Of a stretch of 6,935 bases of DNA, positions 1 to 5,812 are shown in pieces; position 1 is the stretch's first letter; each line of letters starts with the position of its first letter. This stretch comes from DATJQF01 sp035505995 (GTDB taxonomy: Bacteria; Bacteroidota; Bacteroidia; Bacteroidales; FEN-979): NCBI GenBank assembly GCA_035505995.1, contig DATJQF010000150.1, forward strand, positions 1 through 6,935. Direction: 5' to 3'. The notes under the pieces were generated by a model. It searched no databases and was not told where the DNA came from. It worked only from the letters and a program-made list of their open reading frames with translations. Position numbers and translations under genes: made by a program.

Positions 1-281
1 TTGGTCCGGCAGGAAGGGGAAAATTTCTTTTCCGGGCCGGCGATGAAGACTTCCGCCCGGTATCCCTTCGCCGACATCATCCGGGCGATGGCCAGCCCGT
101 CCCCGCCGTTGTTGCCGGTCCCGCAGAAGACCAGCACTCTCCGGTCGTGGGGGATGTTCCGGATCAGCCAGTAATAACAGGCGGTCGCCGCCCGCTCCAT
201 CAGGTCGATGTCGGCGATCGGCTCCTCCCGGATGGTATAAGCATCCGCTTCCCTGATCTTATCTACTGGCAATATTTTCAT
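1..281 (-). CDS. nnrE: NAD(P)H-hydrate epimerase (YjeF N-terminal domain), partial at the left edge
   Basis: Only the first 93 codons are present; the gene continues beyond base 1. The visible protein has the YjeF_N glycine-rich nucleotide-binding loop GTGNNGGDGLAIAR (residues 54-67), preceded by a short hydrophobic strand (RVLVFCG). It also has the N-terminal helix ending in LMERAA that is typical of the family. The family interconverts R and S forms of NADHX/NADPHX, hydrated damaged cofactors, so that a dehydratase can repair them. In many bacteria, Bacteroidota included, this domain is fused to the C-terminal NnrD ADP/ATP-dependent dehydratase. The fusion cannot be judged here because the rest is missing. 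The ATG at 281 is the natural start: the ATG at 300 is followed by a stop after four codons. It is the last visible gene of the minus-strand operon, 30 bases after the CCC-motif gene. Confidence 0.9.
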   Translation of the reverse strand, partial: MKILPVDKIREADAYTIREEPIADIDLMERAATACYYWLIRNIPHDRRVLVFCGTGNNGGDGLAIARMMSAKGYRAEVFIAGPEKKFSPSCRT

Positions 282-311
282 AGGTTCAGGTCAGTTTCAT
301 CCAGTGACCGC

Positions 312-680
312 TTAATCCACCATTCCCCAGAAGGGGATCGACATAAAGACCCCGATGACGAAAAGAAGGGTCAGGATAAACACAATGCTGGCAATGGAAA
401 TTCCGATGATGGCACAAACCCTTCCCGCTTTCAGGTTGTTATACGAGCTCAGGGTGTAGAGGTTCTGGTTGGATTGATACAGGCGAAGGTCTTTTGCGGC
501 CAGGACCAGGGCGATGATCCCCAGGATGATCCCGATAATGGAAAACCACCAGCAGAAGCAGACGATGGAAAGGATCCCGAGTACCAGGACGGAGGTGGCA
601 TTGGGAAGATTCTGCTGATAGGGAGTATTGAAACTGCCGCTTGGCTGCTGATTCGGGGAAGGGGTTTGCTGTTCTTCCAT
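312..680 (-). CDS. Small two-helix membrane protein, CCC-motif / DUF4190-like
   Basis: A 122-residue protein of unknown function. A polar, Gln/Pro/Asn-rich N-terminus (residues 1-28) is followed by a hydrophobic stretch at about 30-62 and a second at about 88-113. Between them lies a polar loop (AAKDLRLYQSNQNLY) and the segment NNLKAGRVCAIIGI. This layout (GILSIVCFCWW, then a 'G-I-I-L-G-I-I-A' helix, then 'K-x-G-R/K-x-x-A-I-I') matches what I remember of the Bacteroidota 'CCC motif membrane protein' group related to DUF4190. Here the triple Cys is reduced to CFC (Cys41, Cys43). Such proteins are often encoded beside DUF2752 proteins, as here (11 bases downstream of one). This suggests that the two act together in the inner membrane, but the role is unknown. 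The family assignment is from memory of the pattern; the membrane topology is visible in the sequence. Confidence 0.8.
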   Translation of the reverse strand: MEEQQTPSPNQQPSGSFNTPYQQNLPNATSVLVLGILSIVCFCWWFSIIGIILGIIALVLAAKDLRLYQSNQNLYTLSSYNNLKAGRVCAIIGISIASIVFILTLLFVIGVFMSIPFWGMVD

Positions 681-691
681 GGGTATGGTTT

Positions 692-991
692 TTAGTGGGT
701 AATGATTTTTATGATATAACCGGTCACCAGGATCGATGTAGTAAATATAAAGAGAATTTTAATTATAAGGGCTCCTTTCGGAAAGTTAAAGACAAGGTGC
801 AGGAAAGTGAACAGGATCATCGCGATCATGGGAAGCAGGGCGGGAAACACCCGGAGGCTCTCCGCCAGGTTCCCCTTCAGCAGCTCGATGAAAGCGGTCT
901 GCATGCCGCATCCCGGGCATTCGATCCCGAAATAATGCTTCCAGGAGCAGGCGACCTGGTGCTGCTCCAGCCAGCGGATCAGCGTTTTCAT
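692..991 (-). CDS. DUF2752 family small membrane protein
   Basis: A 99-residue protein carrying the DUF2752 signature CPGCGMQTAF (residues 25-34), which sits after a short amphipathic N-terminus (RWLEQHQ...SWKHYFGIE). Two hydrophobic segments follow, at about 48-69 and 75-96. The CxxCG motif looks like a metal- or redox-binding site near the membrane surface, but the family has no established function. The frame is open up to an ATG at 1042, which would add 17 residues encoded inside the upstream DUF2279 gene. I chose the ATG at 991 because it lies one base after that gene's stop (TGAAATG) and gives a protein of the usual family size. That spacing suggests translational coupling. The CCC-motif gene follows 11 bases after the stop. 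Confidence 0.85.
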   Translation of the reverse strand: MKTLIRWLEQHQVACSWKHYFGIECPGCGMQTAFIELLKGNLAESLRVFPALLPMIAMILFTFLHLVFNFPKGALIIKILFIFTTSILVTGYIIKIITH

Positions 992-992
992 T

Positions 993-1934
993 TCAGAAGT
1001 AAAAGTAATGGAATTTGAACTTTCCGAGCGTATTGTATTCAAGGGCCGGCGCGGGGATCTTGATAAAGCTGAGGACGGTGAAGATCCCTTTCACCACCTT
1101 CGACCGTACCGGGATCCGGGTGAGGTCCACATCCACCGAAAGGAAAAACTTCCGGTAGCGGGTGAATTCCGGGACCGGCTGACCCTGGTATTCCGTTACA
1201 TTGGTGCCGGCGCCGGTCATACCTTCGGCCCCGTACCCGAACGCGACGTTCAGCCAGTGCGGGAACCTCGATTGCTTCGGCAGGAAGGAATAGATGTTCC
1301 CCGACAGCCAGTAAGTCTGCCCGTTGTAATCCTTGATCATCTGCTGGATGAGATTTTCGCCCAGCAGGTCGGGATTGTATTGGGGATAATCCGTCGGATG
1401 GAAGCTGTATTTCAGGGTAAAGCGCTGCTCCTTCCACCCCAGCTGCTGGCCGATAAAAATGGCGCAGCCCAGCGTGTTGGCCGCCAGGTCGGTGGGGGAG
1501 AAGCCCCATTCGGCGGAGAAGCCGTCGAGGATCTCGATGTTGAGCAGGTAAGCGAAGCCCAGCAATCCCCCGTACCAGACAGCCTGAGTGGGTTTCAATC
1601 CCGCCCAGCGATAGGATTCATAGCCGATCCGGCTGATATAATAAGCGGTGGTCATGTGACCCATTTTATCCACCTGCTGCCATTCGTTGAAGTCGTTGAA
1701 GAAGTGAAAAGAGGATTGCGGGTAGTGCTGATACCAGGCAAAATAAAGCCCCCCCAGCGTGGCAAAGTAGAGCGTTCCCTGGGCGACCAGGAGCCCGGTC
1801 AGCCGGCCTTTATGGATGCCGCCGGTATCGGCCCGCGGGGGAAGCGTATCCGGGGCCTGCGGAAACGCCATCCCGGGCAGGAGGAGGATCAACCCGACCC
1901 ACAGGACGACCTTCCTCGCTTGCTTAGCTGCCAT
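993..1934 (-). CDS. DUF2279 family exported protein (YfiM-like)
   Basis: A 313-residue protein from the chosen start. An N-terminal signal sequence is clear: basic MAAKQARK, a hydrophobic core at about 9-20, and a likely cleavage region near AFPQA (23-27). Hallmarks of the DUF2279 family are DKMGHMTTAY (89-98), EILDGFSAEWGFSPTDLAAN (134-153) and WLNVAFGYGAEGM (227-239). The middle (about 45-69 and 118-165) contains hydrophobic stretches. The C-terminus is rich in alternating aromatics and ends in Phe (KFKFHYFYF), which is compatible with an outer-membrane or periplasmic location. No function is established; YfiM is listed as a putative lipoprotein in enterobacteria. The frame is open to an ATG at 2078, but those 48 extra residues are antisense-like, low-quality sequence inside mltG. 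The start at 1934 puts the signal peptide at the N-terminus and overlaps the end of mltG by 11 bases. Confidence 0.85.
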   Translation of the reverse strand: MAAKQARKVVLWVGLILLLPGMAFPQAPDTLPPRADTGGIHKGRLTGLLVAQGTLYFATLGGLYFAWYQHYPQSSFHFFNDFNEWQQVDKMGHMTTAYYISRIGYESYRWAGLKPTQAVWYGGLLGFAYLLNIEILDGFSAEWGFSPTDLAANTLGCAIFIGQQLGWKEQRFTLKYSFHPTDYPQYNPDLLGENLIQQMIKDYNGQTYWLSGNIYSFLPKQSRFPHWLNVAFGYGAEGMTGAGTNVTEYQGQPVPEFTRYRKFFLSVDVDLTRIPVRSKVVKGIFTVLSFIKIPAPALEYNTLGKFKFHYFYF

Positions 1935-3003
1935 ATTTCTTCTGTTGTTCAAGCCTGTGCAGGGCCTCCTGGTATTTTTTAGCGTTCCGTTCATGCTCCG
2001 CCAGGGTTTTGGCGAACACATGGCTGCCCGACAGGTCGTCGCGGGCACAGAAGTACATATAGCCGTCACCGTTGGCATTCAGCACGGCCACAATGGAAGT
2101 TATGGAAGGCAGGCAGATCGGTCCCGGCGGGAGACCGGTATGCAGGTAGGTATTATAGGGCGAATCGGTCAGCTTATGCTTGTCCAGCACCCTGCGGATC
2201 GTATAATCATCCAGGGCATAGATCAGGGTGGGATCGGCCTGCAGCGGCCAGTTGCTTCTCAGCCGGTTCAGGTAAACGCCGGCGATGACCGGCTTTTCGG
2301 CATCCACGGCGGTTTCTCTCTCGACAATAGAAGCCAGGATCACCGCCTGCGCGGGGGAGAGCCCCTCTTCCCTGCATTTGCGGACCCGGGCAGGATTCCA
2401 GAAATCCTGCTGCTCGCGGTACATCCGGTCGATGAATTGCTCTGCCGGAGTGTTCCAGTAAAACTCATAGGTGTTCGGGATGAACAGCAGGAAGGCATTG
2501 GCCGGGTTGGTATGGTATTTCCTCAGGAAGACCGGGTCGTTGAGAAGCCTGAGCAGGGTGAGGGAGTCGGCCTCGATCTGGCGGGAGATCTTTCCTGCCA
2601 GATCTTCCTTCCGCAGGAGACTGTTGAACACCAGCCGCACCGGCTCCTGTTTGCCCGAGCGCAGCAGGTTGACCAGGTCGTTGTTGCTCATGCCCTCGCG
2701 GATGCGGTACCGGCCGGGTCTCACTTTCTTATCGTAGCCTTTCCACTGCGACACCCATTCAAACGAGCGGGCATCCCGGATATAGGCGTGACTGTACAGC
2801 AACCGCCTGACCTGGTTGAAATCCGATCCCGTGGGAATGCAGAGAAAGGCTGAAGAGGATCCCTGCAGTTCGACATTGGGCTGCAGGATCCATTGGTAGG
2901 CCAGGTAAGACCCGGTGATCCCAACCAGCAGGATCAGGGACAGGAGTGTGAAAAGAACGATTTTCCAGACCGGCTTTCGGGTTTTTTTATCCTTATCCGC
3001 CAT
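1924..3003 (-). CDS. mltG: Endolytic murein transglycosylase MltG
   Basis: A 359-residue inner-membrane enzyme, about the usual length. MltG cleaves nascent peptidoglycan glycan strands near the membrane and is thought to set strand length by terminating elongation. A charged cytoplasmic tail (MADKDKKTRK) precedes one transmembrane helix at about 13-36. A LysM-like substrate-binding region follows (about 50-115, with VRPGRYRIREGMSNNDLVNLL). The YceG/MltG catalytic domain fills the rest: the signature ILASIVERET (222-231) contains Glu228, the expected catalytic acid. It is followed by AGVYLNRL (241-248), LQADPTLIYAL (254-264), SPYNTYLHTGLPPGPICLPS (281-300) and a C-terminal HVFAKTLAEH. All key motifs are intact. 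It starts 9 bases after the GNAT gene and overlaps the DUF2279 gene by 11 bases. Together with dapF in the same operon this points to cell-wall synthesis. Confidence 0.97.
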   Translation of the reverse strand: MADKDKKTRKPVWKIVLFTLLSLILLVGITGSYLAYQWILQPNVELQGSSSAFLCIPTGSDFNQVRRLLYSHAYIRDARSFEWVSQWKGYDKKVRPGRYRIREGMSNNDLVNLLRSGKQEPVRLVFNSLLRKEDLAGKISRQIEADSLTLLRLLNDPVFLRKYHTNPANAFLLFIPNTYEFYWNTPAEQFIDRMYREQQDFWNPARVRKCREEGLSPAQAVILASIVERETAVDAEKPVIAGVYLNRLRSNWPLQADPTLIYALDDYTIRRVLDKHKLTDSPYNTYLHTGLPPGPICLPSITSIVAVLNANGDGYMYFCARDDLSGSHVFAKTLAEHERNAKKYQEALHRLEQQKKYGS

Positions 3004-3012
3004 GTGTGATCG

Positions 3013-3573
3013 TTAAGAACGGATGAGCTGGTAGAGGAGGTCGTCGGTCCATTTCCCGTTGGCCAGGCGCCATTCCTTTCGCAGGCCGTAGCGGGAAAAC
3101 CCGTTTTTCTCGAATACTGAGATGCTGGCAAGGTTGTCGGCGGAGATCGAGCAGTGCAGCTGGTGGAGGCTGAGCACTTCAAAGCTGTACCTGACGAGGC
3201 ATTTCAGCGCTTCCACGGCATATCCTCGGTTCCGGAACTCCGGCAGGATCATGATCCCGACCCCGGCCCTGCGGTGATGGGGATCGAAGTCAAAGAGATC
3301 GACCGTCCCGATCAGCCTGCTTTCGTTGCCGGGTTCTTCCCGGCAGATCATGAACCGCAACTGACGTTCGGCATAAAGATCCCGCTGCGAGCTGAGGACA
3401 TACTGCTCGATCTGGAACCGGGAAAAGGGGATCAGCGTTTCCCCCGCCTTCCAGGTCTCCGGGTCATTCTCCAGCGCCAGGATGAAATCGACGTCTCCCG
3501 GCTCGATCGCACGAAGGGAAACACTGCCTGAACTAAGGATCGGATTCGTCATTCGTCTTTCGTCATTGGACAT
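3013..3573 (-). CDS. GNAT family N-acetyltransferase (RimJ/SpeG-like)
   Basis: A 186-residue protein at most. It has the GNAT fold pattern: VSLRAIEPGDVDFILALEND at the start (18-37), IGTVDLFDFDPHHRRAGVGI in the centre (88-107), the acetyl-CoA-binding motif RNRGYA (114-119), and the late motif HCSISADNLASISVFEKNGF (140-159). The central 'D-x-x-H-R-R-A' stretch resembles the Acetyltransf_3 subgroup with RimJ and SpeG enzymes. The acceptor (polyamine, protein N-terminus or other) cannot be read from the sequence. The start is uncertain. The ATGs at 3573 and 3552 both lie inside a 7-base tandem repeat that encodes MSNDERRMTN, and the conserved fold only begins around residue 16. An AGGAG lies 3 bases before the ATG at 3573, closer than usual. 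The gene sits between dapF (21 bases) and mltG (9 bases), an arrangement I recall from other Bacteroidota. Confidence 0.9.
   Translation of the reverse strand: MSNDERRMTNPILSSGSVSLRAIEPGDVDFILALENDPETWKAGETLIPFSRFQIEQYVLSSQRDLYAERQLRFMICREEPGNESRLIGTVDLFDFDPHHRRAGVGIMILPEFRNRGYAVEALKCLVRYSFEVLSLHQLHCSISADNLASISVFEKNGFSRYGLRKEWRLANGKWTDDLLYQLIRS
3544..3571. repeat. 7-base tandem repeat (ATTCGTC)x4, degenerate, at the 5' end of the GNAT gene
   Basis: On the plus strand the units are ATTCGTC (3544-3550), ATTCGTC (3551-3557), TTTCGTC (3558-3564) and the diverged ATTGGAC (3565-3571). Read on the minus strand they encode the N-terminal residues SNDERRMTN of the acetyltransferase. Because seven is not a multiple of three, the encoded peptide has a 7-residue period. 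I recall this peptide as a recurring low-complexity string at annotated protein ends in environmental Bacteroidota and other bacteria (NDERRMT; on the other strand FVIRHSS-like). It therefore looks like a short form of a dispersed intergenic repeat that has supplied, or been mistaken for, a gene start. Confidence 0.75.
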
Positions 3574-3594
3574 TATCTCCTGCCTCAGAGTTTA

Positions 3595-4383
3595 TTAATG
3601 ATCGATCTCTCCCTGGTAGACAAACCTCGCCGGTCCTTCCAGCCAGATCTCCGAGAAGGAGGACCCTTTCCGGTTGAAGGTAACCTCCAGATCGCCTCCC
3701 CGGGTGCGGATATGGAACATCCCGGCTCCATCTTTGAGGGCCATGGCGGCGGTGAGGGCGGCGGCCGTCACGCCCGTGCCGCAGGAAAGCGTTTCGTCTT
3801 CCACGCCCCGTTCATAGCTGCGCACGTACAGTCGGTCGCCCTGCACCTGCACGAAGTCCACGTTGGTGCCTTCTTCCGCGTAGCAGGTATCGTAGCGGAT
3901 CTTCCGTGCCTCACGGATCAGGTCGATGGAGTCGATATCCTTTGCCAGGATCACATAATGGGGCGAGCCGGTGTCGGTGAAATAGTGGCCTTCGGCGGTC
4001 TTCTCCACCCGGGCTCCCTTCATGCCCAGCTTTACCCGGGTTTCCGGTCCTTCGCGGGAAAGGATGACTGCCTGATGCTCCCCGTCGATGGCATGGAAGA
4101 AAGCACGATCCCTGATGATCCCCAGCGACCGGGCGAAAGCGGTCAGACAGCGTCCGCCGTTCCCGCACATCGTGCTTTCCCTTCCGTCGCGGTTGAAATA
4201 GGTCATCCCGAAATCATACCCTTCTTTCCCGAACAGGAGCATCAGCCCGTCGGCGCCGATCCCGAAGTGGCGGTCGCACAAACGCTCCACTTCCTCCCGG
4301 CTCAGCGCCAGTTTCCTTTCCCGGTCGTCCACCAGGATGAAGTCGTTCCCGGTCCCGTGGTATTTGTGAAACCTGATTTTCAT
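3595..4383 (-). CDS. dapF: Diaminopimelate epimerase
   Basis: A 262-residue cytoplasmic enzyme of normal length. It converts LL-diaminopimelate to meso-diaminopimelate, the precursor of lysine and the cross-linking residue of Gram-negative peptidoglycan. The two-cysteine, cofactor-independent active site is intact: Cys73 in the motif STMCGNGGRC (70-79) and Cys201 in ETLSCGTGVTAAA (197-209). Substrate-binding motifs are also present: GTGNDFILVDD (10-20), FNRDGRES (63-70), DTGSPHYV (137-144) and GTNVDFV (172-178). The ATG at 4383 gives the standard N-terminus MKIRFHKYHGTGNDF. The gene ends in tandem stops (TAATAA) 21 bases before the GNAT gene. It is the first gene of the minus-strand operon and is divergent from the ProXp gene across 62 bases. 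A TAnnTTTG box lies only four bases before its start codon. Confidence 0.98.
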   Translation of the reverse strand: MKIRFHKYHGTGNDFILVDDRERKLALSREEVERLCDRHFGIGADGLMLLFGKEGYDFGMTYFNRDGRESTMCGNGGRCLTAFARSLGIIRDRAFFHAIDGEHQAVILSREGPETRVKLGMKGARVEKTAEGHYFTDTGSPHYVILAKDIDSIDLIREARKIRYDTCYAEEGTNVDFVQVQGDRLYVRSYERGVEDETLSCGTGVTAAALTAAMALKDGAGMFHIRTRGGDLEVTFNRKGSSFSEIWLEGPARFVYQGEIDH

Positions 4384-4387
4384 GTTA

Positions 4388-4395
4388 CAAATCTA
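4388..4395 (-). promoter_or_regulatory. Candidate -7 promoter box for the dapF operon (TAGATTTG)
   Basis: On the minus strand the sequence is TAGATTTG, then TAAC, then the dapF ATG. This is a perfect match to the Bacteroidota -7 consensus TAnnTTTG. No good TTG or TTTG element is visible 17-23 bases upstream; that stretch reads AAAAACGATCCGGG. If the box is used, transcription would begin at or next to the A of the start codon, giving a leaderless mRNA. An AT-rich chance match is the alternative. Confidence 0.5.
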
Positions 4396-4414
4396 CTTAA
4401 TAATTCCCGGATCG

Positions 4415-4438
4415 TTTTTACTTTTACGGGGGTAAAAA
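4415..4438. promoter_or_regulatory. AT-rich inverted repeat in the dapF/ProXp divergent region
   Basis: TTTTTAC (4415-4421) and TTTTAC (4422-4427) form a direct repeat, and both are complementary to GTAAAAA (4432-4438). The nearer pair gives a six-base stem around a GGGG loop (4428-4431), ending eight bases before the ATG at 4446. It could be an operator dyad between two divergent promoters, or a weak hairpin in the leader of the ProXp gene. Length and AT content make chance possible. Confidence 0.35.
4419..4426 (+). promoter_or_regulatory. Weak candidate -7 box for the ProXp gene (TACTTTTA)
   Basis: The sequence matches TAnnTTTG except for the final base, and lies 19 bases before the ATG at 4446. 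No TTTG is present at the expected upstream distance. It overlaps the inverted repeat, so anything binding that repeat would cover this box. Confidence 0.25.
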
Positions 4439-4445
4439 AAGCGGT

Positions 4446-4940
4446 ATGAACGGGGATCCCCGGTTATTTGAAATCCTGGAGCGGCTTGCCATCCCGTATG
4501 AATACTACGAGCATCCCGCAGTCGCTACGGTGGAAGAGGCCAAGAAATACTGGAAAGATATCGAGGCGACCCATTGTAAGAACCTGTTTTTCAGGAACCA
4601 TAAAGGCGACCGGCACTACCTGGTCATCCTGGAGCACTCGCATTCCCTGCCCATCCGCGACCTCGAATCGAGATTGCAGCAGGGCAAGCTCTCTTTTGCC
4701 TCGGACGAACGGCTCCGGAAATATCTTGGCCTGACCCCCGGTTCCGTATCCCCTTTCGGACTGATCCATGATACGGAACATCATGTGAGACTGTTCCTGG
4801 ACGAGAACTTGGCGGCCTCCGTGCGCATCAGCTTCCATCCCTGTGTCAACACGGCTTCCCTGGTCATCCCCTATGAGGGTTTTATACGCTTTCTCGGGTG
4901 GACCGGGAACCATTATGAGTATTTGCGGCTTTATGGATGA
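4446..4940 (+). CDS. Stand-alone aminoacyl-tRNA(Pro) deacylase, ProXp/YbaK family
   Basis: A 164-residue protein of the YbaK/ProRS-associated domain family, of usual length for Bacteroidota members. These free-standing proteins resemble the editing (INS) domain of prolyl-tRNA synthetase and hydrolyse mischarged tRNA(Pro), typically Ala-tRNA(Pro) (PrdX/ProXp-ala). Visible family motifs are YYEHPAVATVEEA (20-32), HCKNLFFRN (43-51) with the conserved Lys45, the loop GLTPGSVSPFGL (95-106), LFLDENL (116-122) and FHPCVNTASLVI (130-141). The conserved lysine and the GxxPGSVSPFG loop favour the ProXp-ala group over YbaK (Cys-tRNA(Pro)), but substrate choice is an inference. The gene is divergent from dapF and probably transcribed alone, since a separate promoter follows it. 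The overlapping frames on both strands show no protein-like character. Confidence 0.92.
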   Translation: MNGDPRLFEILERLAIPYEYYEHPAVATVEEAKKYWKDIEATHCKNLFFRNHKGDRHYLVILEHSHSLPIRDLESRLQQGKLSFASDERLRKYLGLTPGSVSPFGLIHDTEHHVRLFLDENLAASVRISFHPCVNTASLVIPYEGFIRFLGWTGNHYEYLRLYG

Positions 4941-4943
4941 GCC

Positions 4944-4990
4944 ACCGGTTATCCCGGTTTCATCGGGGAATATCGGGCTCCTGCCGATTT
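4944..4990 (+). terminator. Two weak tandem hairpins after the ProXp gene, possible terminator
   Basis: ACCGG-TTATC-CCGGT (4944-4958) and ATCGG-N7-CCGAT (4972-4988) each form a five-base-pair GC-rich stem, followed by only two or three T residues. They lie directly after the stop at 4940 and before the next promoter. A strong intrinsic terminator would have a longer stem and T tract, so this is only a possibility. Confidence 0.2.
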
Positions 4991-5020
4991 CCGCTGTGCC
5001 CGTAAGGGAGGACGAAGTAG

Positions 5021-5050
5021 TTTTGCCAGCGATAATAATGTGTAACTTTA
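5021..5050 (+). promoter_or_regulatory. Bacteroidota-type promoter for the LiaF-like/kinase operon
   Basis: TTTTG at 5021-5025 and TAACTTTA at 5043-5050 are separated by 17 bases. This fits the TTTG-N17-23-TAnnTTTG arrangement of the main Bacteroidota sigma factor, with one mismatch (final A for G). The -7 box ends 13 bases before the ATG at 5064, giving a short AT-rich leader. The rest of the 123-base gap upstream holds only the weak hairpins. Confidence 0.6.
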
Positions 5051-5063
5051 AAAACTCATTCCC

Positions 5064-5798
5064 ATGGACTCAAATGCTGTCAGAAAAGTGGAAGGCGCAA
5101 ACAGACGAAAGTACCTACTCGGGATCATCGTAATCGTGGCTGGGTTTCTCCTGCTGGGGAGCAATATCGGGTTGCTTCCGTTCGAATGGAAACACATCAT
5201 CTTCTCCTGGCAGATGCTGCTGATCGTCATCGGGATCATCAGCCTGTCGACCAGCGACAATATTTTTCCCGGGGTCATCCTGCTCCTGGTGGGAGGGTTA
5301 TTCCTGATCCCCCGCATTGCAAACCTGCCCTTCAACACGGTGCATCTCTTCTGGCCGGCCCTGCTGATCGCCATCGGGGTTCTGATCCTGGTGCGCCGCT
5401 GGCCTTTCCGGCATCATCAGGAAATCCTGCCCGGACCGGGCGATGCGACGATGCAGGACGGGTATATCCGCCACGAGAGCGTCTTCAGCAGCAGCAAGCA
5501 AAGGCTCGTGAACCAGGAGTTCAGGGGCGGCAGGATCAGTTGTGTGTTCGGGGGGGTGGACCTGGACCTGACCCAGGCAACGCTGGCTTCCGGGATCCAT
5601 GAGCTGAAGATCGACGTGGTGTTCGGCGGCGTGAACATGATCGTACCGGGCGACTGGAACGTGCAGGTGAGGAACAGCTCCGTGCTGGGCGGATTCATGG
5701 ACCGCCGGAACATCATCAAGTCGAATACCGATGCCTCCCGCGTGCTCGTCATCAAAGCCAGCTGCGTTTTCGGAGGCGGGGAACTGAAAAGCTTTTAA
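5064..5798 (+). CDS. LiaF-like four-helix membrane protein with C-terminal beta-repeat domain
   Basis: A 244-residue protein. The N-terminal half carries four hydrophobic segments at about 17-33, 45-61, 67-83 and 96-111, in the DUF5668/LiaF-TM arrangement (GFLLLGSNIGLLPF, LLIVIGIISL, VILLLVGGLFLI, LLIAIGVLILVRRW). After an arginine-rich turn comes a soluble domain with repeated strands ending in V-F-G-G: 161-164 (CVFGGVDLDL), 186-189 (VVFGGVNMIVPGD), 207-210 (VLGGFMDRR) and 235-238 (CVFGGGELKSF). This pattern is typical of LiaF/YvqF C-terminal domains. In Firmicutes LiaF restrains the LiaS kinase in cell-envelope stress signalling. Here the next gene is a LytS-type kinase, so an accessory role in sensing is a reasonable inference, not a demonstrated one. 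It follows a good promoter and lies 14 bases before the kinase gene. Confidence 0.88.
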   Translation: MDSNAVRKVEGANRRKYLLGIIVIVAGFLLLGSNIGLLPFEWKHIIFSWQMLLIVIGIISLSTSDNIFPGVILLLVGGLFLIPRIANLPFNTVHLFWPALLIAIGVLILVRRWPFRHHQEILPGPGDATMQDGYIRHESVFSSSKQRLVNQEFRGGRISCVFGGVDLDLTQATLASGIHELKIDVVFGGVNMIVPGDWNVQVRNSSVLGGFMDRRNIIKSNTDASRVLVIKASCVFGGGELKSF

Positions 5799-5812
5799 AC
5801 CAAACCGGCGGA

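Noticed and set aside
147..695. Open plus-strand frame of 182 codons opposite the CCC-motif gene
   Set aside because: The predicted product is a low-complexity Asp/Gly/Gln-rich string, the antisense of the real membrane protein.
992..1042. N-terminal extension of the DUF2752 frame to an ATG at 1042
   Set aside because: It would be encoded inside the DUF2279 gene, and the 991 start gives the normal family length and a stop-start junction.
1935..2078. N-terminal extension of the DUF2279 frame to an ATG at 2078
   Set aside because: The extra residues lie inside mltG and look like out-of-frame translation; the signal peptide begins at the ATG at 1934.
1008..2853. Long open plus-strand frames (1008-1982 and 1816-2853) opposite the DUF2279 and mltG genes
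   Set aside because: Their translations have no domain, no coherent hydrophobic pattern and heavy Arg/Gly/Pro/Gln content. The opposite strand encodes clear proteins, and GC-rich codons keep the antisense frame open.
3598..4449. Open 283-codon plus-strand frame opposite dapF
   Set aside because: It mirrors dapF codons and shows no recognisable motif; dapF has both active-site cysteines and full length.
4843..5133. 96-codon plus-strand frame spanning the end of the ProXp gene and the start of the LiaF-like gene
   Set aside because: It overlaps two well-supported genes in another frame and crosses the promoter; the product has no recognisable features.
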